Below, one piece after another: positions 54,032-62,703 of a DNA stretch of 64,000 bases. The notes beneath the pieces were generated by a model. The model did no database searches and was not told where the DNA came from. It saw nothing but the letters and a program-made list of their open reading frames with translations. The stretch is taken from contig NZ_FXZH01000003.1 in assembly GCF_900169365.1 (NCBI RefSeq), positions 186,001 to 250,000 of the forward strand, in the 5' to 3' direction. This stretch comes from Brevibacterium sp. 239c (lineage in GTDB: Bacteria > Actinomycetota > Actinomycetes > Actinomycetales > Brevibacteriaceae). How positions within the stretch are numbered: the first letter of the stretch is position 1; each line of letters opens with the position of its first letter. The position numbers were made by a program, and so were the translations under genes.

Positions 54032-55108
54032 ATGCGTGAACTGATCTTGAACGGAGTCGACGCCGACGGCACTCATCTGCTGCTGAACGACGAGAACGGA
54101 CTGCAGTACCGATTGGCTCTCGACGAGGCCCTGTACGCCGCTGTCCGCAAGGACCGCACCAGCGTCAAGCCCGAGACCCCCGTGCGCCCCCGTGATATCC
54201 AAGCCATGATCCGTGGCGGGATGAGCGCCGAGGAGGTCATCGCCTCCACCGGCGCCGATGCCGAGCAGGTCCGCACCTATGAACGCCCGGCTCTGGCCGA
54301 ACGCGCTCACACGGCGTACACGGCCAGCCAGCACCCGATCTATTCCGACCATGACCCCAATGGCGACCCGACTCCCCTGGTGGAACTGTGCCAGACCCGT
54401 CTGGCGATGCGCGACGTCGACATCGAGACCATGGATTGGGATGCGTGGAAGCAGCAGGATGGCAACTGGTACATTCAGCTCAGCTTCACCGCCGCGGATC
54501 GCACTCGCACGGCTGGATGGAACTATTACCGCCGGTCGCTGACTCCCATCGACGATGAAGCGAAATGGTTAGCCGATTCGGGACCGACAGATACAGGACC
54601 CATTCCGAATTACGGGACCGGTGCCGAACGTCAGAAGATCACCGAGGAGATCGACACGCCCTCCGCTCCTCCAGCTCCTGCTGAGACATCGCCTGCCGCT
54701 CGTGATCATCAGGCGGAGACCGGACGGATCTTGGAGAATCTGCGCAAGCGTCGCCGCTATGAGGACGAGGAAGAGCCACGTGGCAAGCTTCGCGCTGTCA
54801 CTGAGGACCCTGAGACTCACCCGCAGGGCGCGCACACCGCGCCGGGACGTCCGGAAGACGCCTCCGATGACGAGGTCTTCGCGTTCGAAGATCCCACATC
54901 CGTCGATCCGGATGAGCCTCAGGAGCCGACTCAGGAGGTCGGCAGGTTCGATGACGACAATCAGCTGTCTCTGCTCAATGAGCCTGGTGTCAGCGAGGAG
55001 TCGAATCAGTTCAAAGACACTGCTGAGTCCAAAGCGAAGTCGAAGAAGAACAGTCGTGCATCGATCCCCAGCTGGGACGAGATCATGTTCGGCTCGAAGC
55101 GCGACTGA
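54032..55108 (+). CDS. sepH: Cell-division protein SepH
   Basis: SepH interacts with FtsZ and promotes septum formation in actinobacteria. The 358-residue protein has the conserved N-terminal domain (MRELILNGVDADGTHLLLNDENGLQYRLALDEALYAAVRKD, then RPRDIQAMIRGGMSAEEVI with a helix-turn-helix character). An acidic, disordered C-terminal half follows. AAAGGAG precedes the ATG. Its last 26 bases overlap the convergent cydDC 3' end. Confidence 0.92.
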   Translation: MRELILNGVDADGTHLLLNDENGLQYRLALDEALYAAVRKDRTSVKPETPVRPRDIQAMIRGGMSAEEVIASTGADAEQVRTYERPALAERAHTAYTASQHPIYSDHDPNGDPTPLVELCQTRLAMRDVDIETMDWDAWKQQDGNWYIQLSFTAADRTRTAGWNYYRRSLTPIDDEAKWLADSGPTDTGPIPNYGTGAERQKITEEIDTPSAPPAPAETSPAARDHQAETGRILENLRKRRRYEDEEEPRGKLRAVTEDPETHPQGAHTAPGRPEDASDDEVFAFEDPTSVDPDEPQEPTQEVGRFDDDNQLSLLNEPGVSEESNQFKDTAESKAKSKKNSRASIPSWDEIMFGSKRD

Positions 55109-58100
55109 GTTCGCCACCCAGCTCGACCAGGCGGTCGTCGTCTGTGATCAGGCTGGCGTCATGAGTGACCATCACAACGGTGTGTGAGTCCAGGTTCTTT
55201 CGCAGGTCATTCACCAGTCGGTGTGCCATCATATCGTCAAGGTGTGCAGTCGGTTCGTCGAGGACGAGGACTTTCGCCCCGCTCAGGAGTGTCCTGGCCA
55301 CGGCCAGACGCTGACGTTGTCCTCCTGAGATCTCTGCCCCGTGATCGCCGACCCAGAGTTCGAGGCCAGCTGGGTCGGCCCATTCGGCCAATCCCGCGCT
55401 GGTCAGTGCCGCGCACATCTCCTCGGTGCTGGGTGCGTCTCTGCGCGCGATCGCCAGATTGCCCCTCACTGTTGACCGGAAGATATGTGCCTCCTGCGGG
55501 CACCAGGCGATTGCGCCTGCGAGGTCTGCCGGTGACAATCCGAGGACATCCGTCTCCCGACCCGCGTCGTCCTCGGCGCTATATGAACCTGACCACGGGT
55601 CCAGGAAGCGCAGGAGCACACTCAGCGTCGTCGACTTTCCGGTACCACTGTCACCGTGCAGGACAGTCCATCGGCCCCTCGCTGCTCGCAGGTCCACATG
55701 GTCGACGACCGGACCGGCATCCCATCCGACACTCATATCGTCGAGCTCAAGCACGGTGAACCCGTCTGCCCTGGTGATTTTGTCCCGATGTTTGTCCGTC
55801 GAGGACTCTGCCCTGGTAGGCGCCAAAGCGGGGATCCGGTCAAGGACAGCACCAAGCGTCGGCAGCGCACGGAAGGCCTGCAGCGACTGCGTGAAGACAT
55901 CGACAGAACCGAGTGCGATGAGAACAACGACGGCTCGGATCTCGGTCGGCGCTGAGGAGGTCATCGCAATGAGCACAGCGGCGCCCACCGTGCTCAGCTG
56001 CACCCAGAGCTGCGCAATGCCGAAGTGGTGTGAGGAGCGGCGCTGAACACGGTAGAGCTCCTGCTCTTCGCGACCCAGTGCTGTCAGAACCCTCTTTTCA
56101 GCACGGTTCGTCCGCAGGTCCGCTGTGGCGTTCAACGCCCGTGTCAGGACTGAGAGGATCCCGTTGCGGATAGTTCGGACGCGCCGGGCCAGGCTGCTTT
56201 CACTCCTGATAATGGCGGTCGGCAGCACGACCAGGTTGAGGATGCCGAGTGTCAGGAACACCGGCAGGGTCGCCGGGTCGAGTGCCCAGGCGGTGATGAG
56301 CACCGCGAGGAAGACCAGCGATGAAGCGACAGGTGGGAACAGAGTCCGCGGAATCAGATCCCGCACATCATCGGCGTCGGCTACCATGGTGCGCAGCGCG
56401 GCATCGGAGGTCAGCAGTTTCCGATCCCCCATTCCGACTGCTTCGAAGTGCTCCCAGAGTCGAGACCGCAGTCTGCCCAGCGATGCGAAGATCACCGAGT
56501 GCAGCTTGAGTCGGCTGAGATAGAGCAGCACTGATCGGCTCAGCCCGAAGAACCGCACACCGACGATGGCGACCAAGAGGATCATTATCGGAGGTTGGTA
56601 GGACGCTTCGACGATGAGCCAGGCGGAGACCGCAGTCAGCGCTATCGCTGCCAGGCTGGAGCCGCACGATGCGAGCAGAGCAACAATCATGTTCGGGGTG
56701 AAGAGCGGCATACTCGACCGCAGGAGCGACCACCGGCGACGAAGCGTCGCCCTCTGTTCCCTCTTTGACCAACCGCGCTCCTCGCCCACGTTCGCCGCGG
56801 TCTGTGAAGCGTCGGTCAGTGTTGTTGGGTCGGTCAGTGTCGCCGGCTTCGGAGTCGTCGCTGAGTGCGAAGCCACTGCTGGTGCGGCGGTCGCACCCAT
56901 GTTGACCTTCCGGGGGCTGATCTCGTCCTGGGCGAGTGCAGTGACCCGGTCATCATGGCTGGCCAGGATGACACGCACGCGCTTGGCCGCCTCGGCGATC
57001 ATGTCGATGATGATCTCAGCATTGGCATCGTCGAGGTGAGCGGTCGGTTCGTCGAGGACGAGTGCCTCGGAGTCGCCGTCAATGAGGTGGCGTACCCGGA
57101 CGAATGCGAGTCGGCGGAGCTGTCCGGGACTCAGCGCAGACGTCGATAGTGCCGGGTCCTCGGGCAGACGAGCGCCACGCAGAGCGGTACCCTGTTGGGC
57201 AAACGGGAGACCGTAGACGTCGAGTTCGGCTCCGATCGTCGCACCGAAAAAACGGGGAGCCTGCGAGACGAATGCGACCTGACGCGATGCCAGTGTTGTT
57301 CTGGCCTGAGCGGGCAGATTGCCGGACAGAGCGGCCAGAATCGTCGATTTGCCTGCCCCTGAGACACCTCGGATCGCCGTAATGCCGGGAGTGGTCGAGA
57401 AGGTTCCGGTCCACTCGATCGTCGTGCCGTTCGGGTAGACGACGCGGTGCTGGGCATCGAGGAAATCGTCGCTGGTCTCATCGTCGTTGGATTCATCGTC
57501 ATGGCCGAACCCGTCCTCGGCTACGCTGTCGCTGTCTGCGACGAGTGCAAGGGCACGAGCCTGTGCCTCGCGACCGTTCTCACTGGCGTGGTAGCCGGCG
57601 CCGAGCTCGCGCAGCGGGGTGAAGCACTCTGGCGCTAGGAGCAGGATGAAGAGGCCGGAGCTCAAGTCCATGCTTCCGGAGACGAGGCGCAGACCGATGA
57701 CGACGGCGACCAGGGCGACGGAGATCGTGGCGATGAGTTCAAGGGCAAGACTTGAGAGGAATGCAATGCGCAGTGCGGCGAGGTTGGCGCTGTGGTACTT
57801 CTCCCCCAGTTCGCGCAGGGTGCGTGCGTGGTCTCTTGAACGGCCGAGTCCGATGAGCACGGGCAGCCCCTCGGCCAGCTCTGCGAGGTGATCGGACAGT
57901 CGCTCAAGTGCAGTTGAACTGGCTGCGGTCGAGGCCTCGGTGAATCGGCCGATGAGGATCATGAAGACCGGCACCAACGGCAGGCACAGTGCGATGATGA
58001 CGGCGGAAAGGACATCCGTGAACACGATACGAACGAGCAGCGTCACCGGGACCACCGCTGCGGCACTCAGCGCGGGCACCACGGTCGTGAAGTAGTCGTC

Positions 58101-58445
58101 GAGGTCGTCGATGCCGCGTGTGACTGTGACGGCAGTGTTCATGCGCGGCTGCCCACGCCTGGTCAGCAGCGACCGCAGAATCGAGAACCGCAGCCGCCGC
58201 TTGTTCACAGCCGCCAGTGACGTCCCCAGACTGTGATCCGCCCACAGGCTCGCACCCCGCAGTGCCGCTCCCAGAAGCCCCAGCACCGCCCAGACCGCAA
58301 TCGGGCTCGGCCCGACGATCGAGCGCACCAGAGCCTCGGCGATGAGCACGATGCCCACGGCACGCGCCAATGCGCTGAACAGGGAGAGACAGAATCCGCG
58401 CTGTCCGCCCGGCAGGTCGAGCAGGATCCGCAGGGGAGAATTCAT
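55083..58445 (-). CDS. cydDC: Fused CydD-CydC ABC exporter
   Basis: CydDC exports glutathione/cysteine or binds haem and is needed to assemble cytochrome bd. The 1120-residue protein is a fusion of both half-transporters. The CydD half has six helices, Walker A GVSGAGKST (360-368), an atypical signature LSPGQ (438-442) and Walker B ALVLDEP. The CydC half (from ~545) has GDSGTGKST, the canonical ISGGQRQRLAVAR and VLVLDEPTAHLD. I chose ATG 58445, which overlaps the cydB stop as ATGA; the longer upstream reading lies inside cydB. The 3' end overlaps sepH by 26 bases. Confidence 0.93.
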   Translation of the reverse strand: MNSPLRILLDLPGGQRGFCLSLFSALARAVGIVLIAEALVRSIVGPSPIAVWAVLGLLGAALRGASLWADHSLGTSLAAVNKRRLRFSILRSLLTRRGQPRMNTAVTVTRGIDDLDDYFTTVVPALSAAAVVPVTLLVRIVFTDVLSAVIIALCLPLVPVFMILIGRFTEASTAASSTALERLSDHLAELAEGLPVLIGLGRSRDHARTLRELGEKYHSANLAALRIAFLSSLALELIATISVALVAVVIGLRLVSGSMDLSSGLFILLLAPECFTPLRELGAGYHASENGREAQARALALVADSDSVAEDGFGHDDESNDDETSDDFLDAQHRVVYPNGTTIEWTGTFSTTPGITAIRGVSGAGKSTILAALSGNLPAQARTTLASRQVAFVSQAPRFFGATIGAELDVYGLPFAQQGTALRGARLPEDPALSTSALSPGQLRRLAFVRVRHLIDGDSEALVLDEPTAHLDDANAEIIIDMIAEAAKRVRVILASHDDRVTALAQDEISPRKVNMGATAAPAVASHSATTPKPATLTDPTTLTDASQTAANVGEERGWSKREQRATLRRRWSLLRSSMPLFTPNMIVALLASCGSSLAAIALTAVSAWLIVEASYQPPIMILLVAIVGVRFFGLSRSVLLYLSRLKLHSVIFASLGRLRSRLWEHFEAVGMGDRKLLTSDAALRTMVADADDVRDLIPRTLFPPVASSLVFLAVLITAWALDPATLPVFLTLGILNLVVLPTAIIRSESSLARRVRTIRNGILSVLTRALNATADLRTNRAEKRVLTALGREEQELYRVQRRSSHHFGIAQLWVQLSTVGAAVLIAMTSSAPTEIRAVVVLIALGSVDVFTQSLQAFRALPTLGAVLDRIPALAPTRAESSTDKHRDKITRADGFTVLELDDMSVGWDAGPVVDHVDLRAARGRWTVLHGDSGTGKSTTLSVLLRFLDPWSGSYSAEDDAGRETDVLGLSPADLAGAIAWCPQEAHIFRSTVRGNLAIARRDAPSTEEMCAALTSAGLAEWADPAGLELWVGDHGAEISGGQRQRLAVARTLLSGAKVLVLDEPTAHLDDMMAHRLVNDLRKNLDSHTVVMVTHDASLITDDDRLVELGGELSRASSRT

Positions 58446-59464
58446 GACCTGATCGCCACCGGCACGCGGTGAGCTTCGGGGATGTGCGTTTCGGCGATGC
58501 GGCCTAGGAACATGCGATAGCTGAAGATCTGGTAGCCGATGATGATCGGCAGACAGATCACGGTCACCACAAGCATCACAGTGAGTGTGTAGTCCTCCGA
58601 GGACGCCGAGGCGATGGTCAGGGAGTTTGCCGAGTCCAGTGTCGAGGGCAGCACGTTGGGATAGGCACCGGCGAATACGGCGAAGAGTCCAGCTGCGAGG
58701 TAGATTCCGTGCAGGACGAAGGCCGCCTTCTCCGCCCCGGATCGGACCGCAAAGTACGCCGCCACCAGGGCGACGACCGCAGCGAGAACCACGGCGGCCA
58801 GCCACGTGCGATGAGTGATGGAGAGACCGAACCAGATGAGGAAGCCGATGGAGCCGGGCAGCAGCAGCCTCCGAGCCCACCGCTGAGCCTTCTCGCGCAT
58901 GTCGCCTCGCGTCTTCAGACCGAGGAAGATCAGGCCGTGGACGAGGGCGAAGCCGATCCCGCCCAGGCCTCCGAAGACTGCGGGCCAGCCCGCCCAGGCG
59001 AAGGCCCCTCCGATGAGGTCACCATTGTCGTTGAGCGGCAGCCCGGTGGAGGTGATGGCGAGCATGGCCCCGACGAAGAAGGCGATTCCAGCCGAGCCCA
59101 CTGCCATCGCCCAGGTCCAGAAGGACTTCCACGACTGGCTGTGCCCCTTGCCGCGGTATTCGATGGACACGGCGCGGAAGATCAATGCCAGCAGGCAGAG
59201 TGTCAGCGGTATGTAGAGGGCGCTGAACAGGGAGGCATACCAGTGCGGGAAGGCAGCGAATGTCGCCCCAGCTGCGGTGATCAGCCACACTTCGTTGCCG
59301 TCCCAGGTCGGCCCGATGGTGTTGAGCAGCACTCGCTTCTGTCGTTCGGTCCGGCTCAGCAGCGGCATGAGCATTCCGACACCGAGGTCGAAGCCGTCGA
59401 GGAACAGGTATCCCGTCCACAGCACGATGATGAGGACGAACCAGATCGTGGCAAGAATTTCCAT
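58442..59464 (-). CDS. cydB: Cytochrome bd ubiquinol oxidase subunit II
   Basis: CydB is the second integral subunit of cytochrome bd quinol oxidase, a high-affinity terminal oxidase. The 340-residue protein has about nine membrane helices, with LFLDGFDLGVGMLMPLLSRTERQKRVLLNTIGPTWDGNEVWL near the N-terminus, the characteristic CydB stretch. It is coupled to cydDC by an ATGA overlap and follows cydA after 12 bases. Confidence 0.96.
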   Translation of the reverse strand: MEILATIWFVLIIVLWTGYLFLDGFDLGVGMLMPLLSRTERQKRVLLNTIGPTWDGNEVWLITAAGATFAAFPHWYASLFSALYIPLTLCLLALIFRAVSIEYRGKGHSQSWKSFWTWAMAVGSAGIAFFVGAMLAITSTGLPLNDNGDLIGGAFAWAGWPAVFGGLGGIGFALVHGLIFLGLKTRGDMREKAQRWARRLLLPGSIGFLIWFGLSITHRTWLAAVVLAAVVALVAAYFAVRSGAEKAAFVLHGIYLAAGLFAVFAGAYPNVLPSTLDSANSLTIASASSEDYTLTVMLVVTVICLPIIIGYQIFSYRMFLGRIAETHIPEAHRVPVAIRS

Positions 59465-59476
59465 CGTGTCTTCTCC

Positions 59477-61048
59477 TCAGTACGCGAACGACAGGACGTC
59501 GTCTTCGTCGTTCGTGATCCGCGGGGTGTGGTTGGTCTTCGTGACCTCAGGCATCGCCGAGGCGACCCCTCCCCTGATATAGACGATGAGCAGCCGCAGT
59601 TCGACTACCATGAGAATGCCGTAGACAAGGCTGAGGCTGATCAGTGAGAACAGCAGCATCGCCGGCGTGAGTTGGGGCGACAGGGCTGCCTGAGTGAACA
59701 TATACACGCCGTCGAGCTGTGCGGGATTCGGCGCGACGACAAAGGGTTGACGTCCCATCTCGGTGAAGATCCAGCCCGCTGAGTTCGCTATGAACGGCGC
59801 GGTGATGGACAGGAGCGCCCCGCGCATCAGCCAAGGTGAGGCTGGAACAGTACCCTTGCGAGTCAGCCACAGTGCCAGGGCACTGACTCCCGCGGCGACC
59901 ATGCCGAAGCCGATCATCATCCTGAATCCCCAGTAGGTGACGATCATGATGGGCTGGTAGTCGATCTTCTCCCCGGAGTGCTCTCCATAGCGCTCATCCT
60001 CGGGCAGGTGGGTGCCGTACTTCTGCTGATAGTCGGGAAGCAGCGTCGTCACACCGTGGACCGGGGTGTTGAAGTCGCCCTTGGCGAGGAAGGACAGCAG
60101 TCCGGGAATCTCGAACACGTTCTCGACTCCATCGCAGTCGTTCGAGGAGGGGTCTCCGATCGTGAGCACCGAGAACTCGGTGCCGTCGTGACAGGCAGCC
60201 TCTGCTGAAGCCATCTTCATGGGCTGCTGTTCGAACATGAGTTTGGACTGGATGTCGCCGGTGATCGCCACTCCGACGAAAGCGACAAGGCCGACGATTG
60301 CACCGATGCGCAGAGACCGAATCCAGACCTGGTGGTCGATGGCGTCTCTGCCGGGCAAATCTGGTGCGGAGCCGACGACGACCTTCCCGTCGGGACCGAT
60401 TGTGTCGATGCCGTCCTTGCGTCGACGGTACAGGTGGTACCAGGAGATTCCGAGCAGGAAGCTGCCACCCACGGCAAGTGCCCCACATAGCGTGTGAGTG
60501 TAGGCGGCGATCGCCGTATTGTTCGTCATCACCGCCCAGACATCGGTCATCACCGCTTTGCCGTCGACCAATTCGACACCGACGGGGTGCTGCATCCAGG
60601 AGTTCGCGACAATGATGAAGTAGGCGGAGATCCATGACCCGATGACGGCGCACCAGAGACTGCCCAGATGGATTGCGCGTGGGAGCCTGCCCCAGCCGAA
60701 GATCCAGAGTCCGATGAATGTCGACTCCAAGAAGAACGCGAGCAGTGCCTCCAGCGCTAGGGGCGCACCGAACACGTCTCCGACGAAACGGGAGTACTCA
60801 CTCCATGCCATTCCGAACTGGAACTCTTGGACCAGTCCGGTCGCCACTCCCATGATGAAGTTGATGAGGAAGAGCTTCCCGAAGAACTTGGTGCTGCGCA
60901 GGTACATCTCGTTGCCCGTGCGGTGGTACATGGTCTGCAGGATCGCGACCAGCATGCCGAGACCGAGGGTGAGTGGGACCATCCAGAAGTGATAGACGGT
61001 GGTGATGCCGAATTGCCAGCGCCCGATGAGAACCGGATCCAGGTCCAT
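59477..61048 (-). CDS. cydA: Cytochrome bd ubiquinol oxidase subunit I
   Basis: CydA binds haems b558, b595 and d and the quinol. The 523-residue protein starts MDLDPVLIGRWQFG, carrying the first conserved segment, and has the haem-binding His region HFWMVPLTLG, LPRAIHLGSLW and the Q-loop GRQPF motif (EMGRQPFVV). The start is the ATG at 61048 with GGAG upstream; an in-frame start at 61114 would run through the operators. First gene of cydABDC. Confidence 0.95.
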   Translation of the reverse strand: MDLDPVLIGRWQFGITTVYHFWMVPLTLGLGMLVAILQTMYHRTGNEMYLRSTKFFGKLFLINFIMGVATGLVQEFQFGMAWSEYSRFVGDVFGAPLALEALLAFFLESTFIGLWIFGWGRLPRAIHLGSLWCAVIGSWISAYFIIVANSWMQHPVGVELVDGKAVMTDVWAVMTNNTAIAAYTHTLCGALAVGGSFLLGISWYHLYRRRKDGIDTIGPDGKVVVGSAPDLPGRDAIDHQVWIRSLRIGAIVGLVAFVGVAITGDIQSKLMFEQQPMKMASAEAACHDGTEFSVLTIGDPSSNDCDGVENVFEIPGLLSFLAKGDFNTPVHGVTTLLPDYQQKYGTHLPEDERYGEHSGEKIDYQPIMIVTYWGFRMMIGFGMVAAGVSALALWLTRKGTVPASPWLMRGALLSITAPFIANSAGWIFTEMGRQPFVVAPNPAQLDGVYMFTQAALSPQLTPAMLLFSLISLSLVYGILMVVELRLLIVYIRGGVASAMPEVTKTNHTPRITNDEDDVLSFAY

Positions 61049-61075
61049 GGGTACTCCGTTCGTGGAGGATCTAAT

Positions 61076-61109
61076 TTCTACAACACGTAGAATTCTACAA
61101 TGCGTAGAA
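61076..61109. promoter_or_regulatory. Two adjacent 17-bp BlaI-type operators in the cydA promoter
   Basis: TTCTAC-AACAC-GTAGAA (61076-61092) is followed without gap by TTCTAC-AATGC-GTAGAA (61093-61109). A -10-like TAGAAT for cydA (61092-61097, reverse strand) overlaps the second site. The core TTCTAC...GTAGAA matches the TAC/GTA form of BlaI/MecI operators. A repressor bound here would block cydABDC. Confidence 0.75.
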
Positions 61110-61274
61110 GGCATTAAGGCAAGATTCTGCCATCTAAGATCTGCCGTCCCAGAACGCGCATCATTGCCCGCTTGCGCTCACCCTACTCTGCGAGGATGCT
61201 CGCACGGCCCTGGTCCCGCCAAAATCTGGTCCAGCGGCAGACACGAAGTTGATTACGGTCGATCTCACATAGAA

Positions 61275-61291
61275 TTCGACGGCTTGTAGAG
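61275..61291. promoter_or_regulatory. Third, degenerate BlaI-type operator in the blaI promoter
   Basis: TTCGAC-GGCTT-GTAGAG keeps 10 of the 12 arm bases of the two cydA sites and the same 5-base spacer. It lies just downstream of a -10-like TAGAAT (61270-61275) and 50 bases upstream of the blaI start, suggesting autoregulation. Confidence 0.6.
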
Positions 61292-61340
61292 TTAGACTGA
61301 ACTCGCAAGAAAAAACATCCCCTCAAAGGACAAGGACACC

Positions 61341-61703
61341 GTGGGAACACTGGGCGAACTCGAACGCAGCGTCATGGACGCCATCTGGGTACATGATGAT
61401 GGGTTGAGCGCGGCCGAGCTTCGCGACGTGCTGGCAGCACGCGACCTCGCCCTGACCACTGTTCACACCGTCCTCACTCGCCTGGAGAAGAAGGGCTTCG
61501 TCACCCGCGATCGCAGCATCCGGCCACATCGCTACCTCGCAGTATCAACGCGAGAAGACCATGTCGCAGAGCTGATGACCGAGGTGCTCTCACAGGCTCC
61601 GGATCGCCAGGCGGTTCTTGCACGATTCCTCGGCACCGTGTCGGAGGCCGATACGAAGGCTCTGCGCAACCTGCTGGGACGCAATCACTCGACCAATTCC
61701 TGA
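61341..61703 (+). CDS. blaI: BlaI/MecI-family transcriptional repressor
   Basis: This 120-residue winged-helix protein has the family pattern LGELERSVMDAIWVHDDGLSAAELRDVLAARDLALTTVHTVLTRLEKKGFVTRDRS and a C-terminal dimerisation helix with ARFLGTVSEADTKALRNLL. Family members repress until cleaved or displaced after an M56 protease sensor is activated. The start is GTG at 61341 with AAGGA upstream. It is followed by its partner protease and is divergent from cydABDC, sharing its operators. Confidence 0.93.
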   Translation: MGTLGELERSVMDAIWVHDDGLSAAELRDVLAARDLALTTVHTVLTRLEKKGFVTRDRSIRPHRYLAVSTREDHVAELMTEVLSQAPDRQAVLARFLGTVSEADTKALRNLLGRNHSTNS

Positions 61704-61721
61704 GGCAGGTCGTTCCCGAGC

Positions 61722-62615
61722 ATGAGCATAGTGGGATCCGTCCTCGCTGTACTTGCATTTCTCTTAGCGTGGCCGGTTCCGGCCGCGCTATCCCGTTTTC
61801 GCGGAGACCCCATCTCGAAGGTCATCCTGTGGCAGGCCGTCGGCCTCTCCGGTGGCCTCTCGCTCATCGGCACGGCGCTGGCGTTCGCTGTTGCTCCCAA
61901 CTCGCACAGCCTGCCTGAGGGGCTCTGGCAGCTGGCCAGAGGAGAGTCACACGCCCACCTGACAGTCTTCGCCTGGATCTTCCTCATCATCGCCGTAGCA
62001 CTCATCGGCCGGCTGCTGGGTTGCCTTGCTCTGACGTTCTATTCAGCTCGCAAGACTCGCATTCGCCATGATGAGATCCTGCACCTGCTCAGCGAACCAT
62101 CCGCGACTTACCCAGATACGCGCATCATCTCCACCGACGAGGCCGTCGCCTATTGCCTGCCCCAGGGTCCACGCAAGGGCACTGCAGTTCTCTCCACCGG
62201 CCTACTCGAAGTCCTCAGCGAGGACGAGCGCACAGCCGTCATCGCCCATGAGAGAGCCCACCTGGATTTCCGCCACGACGTCCTGGTGATTCCCTTTGCC
62301 GCGTGGCACCGTGCTCTGCCGTTCTTCGCCGCCACCGCGATCGGCCTCAACTCCATCAATGGTCAGATTGAGCTCATGGCCGATGACCAAGCGCGCGAAC
62401 ACGTCGACCCCGCGATTCTGGCCCAGGCGGTGCGTGAAGCCGCAGGCATCAGCCCGGAGCACCGCAGCGACCTCTCGGCCCAGCGGATCGACCGTCTCTC
62501 CCGGCCCCTGGACCCAGCGCGGATACCGGTGCGCGTGACGTCGAGCCTCGTAGCATTGGGGCTGCTGCTCGTCCCCAGCCTTCTGCTCTTCGCTCCGATC
62601 GCTTCCGGGATCTGA
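61722..62615 (+). CDS. M56-family zinc metalloprotease (BlaR1/MecR1-like signal transducer)
   Basis: This 297-residue integral membrane protein has N-terminal helices, the zinc-binding HERAH (VIAHERAHLDFRHD), the downstream Glu of QIELMADDQA and a final C-terminal helix. It lacks the extracellular penicillin-binding sensor domain of BlaR1, so its input signal is different, possibly respiratory or membrane stress. It lies 18 bases after blaI. By family it would inactivate the BlaI repressor upon signalling; target cleavage is inferred. Confidence 0.9.
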   Translation: MSIVGSVLAVLAFLLAWPVPAALSRFRGDPISKVILWQAVGLSGGLSLIGTALAFAVAPNSHSLPEGLWQLARGESHAHLTVFAWIFLIIAVALIGRLLGCLALTFYSARKTRIRHDEILHLLSEPSATYPDTRIISTDEAVAYCLPQGPRKGTAVLSTGLLEVLSEDERTAVIAHERAHLDFRHDVLVIPFAAWHRALPFFAATAIGLNSINGQIELMADDQAREHVDPAILAQAVREAAGISPEHRSDLSAQRIDRLSRPLDPARIPVRVTSSLVALGLLLVPSLLLFAPIASGI

Positions 62616-62624
62616 GCTGACAGA

Positions 62625-62668
62625 ACGCACCGACTAGCCGAACACTTCGGCTCTGCTAATCGGTGCGT
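62625..62668. terminator. Nested bidirectional terminator between the M56 gene and parE
   Basis: ACGCACCGA (62625-62633) pairs with TCGGTGCGT (62660-62668), and inside it AGCCGAA (62636-62642) pairs with TTCGGCT (62646-62652). It separates two convergent genes. Confidence 0.65.
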
Positions 62669-62674
62669 ATGCTG

Positions 62675-62703
62675 CAGCTGTCGAGGGATGGCTCAGCTGT
62701 CGA
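62675..62703. repeat. 19-nt-spaced echo of the parE stop region
   Basis: CAGCTGTCGA occurs at 62675-62684 and 62694-62703, 19 bases apart. The second copy contains the last codons and stop of the reverse-strand topoisomerase gene (stop 62693-62695), and the first lies downstream of it. Confidence 0.55.

Noticed and set aside
58446..58880. N-terminal extension of the cydDC frame
   Set aside because: It overlaps cydB on the same strand. The ATG at 58445 starts a normal CydD N-terminus with coupling to cydB.
61110..61260. Rex-type redox operator in the cydA upstream region
   Set aside because: I found no TTGTG-N6-CACAA-like repeat. The only strong symmetric elements are the TTCTAC/GTAGAA sites.
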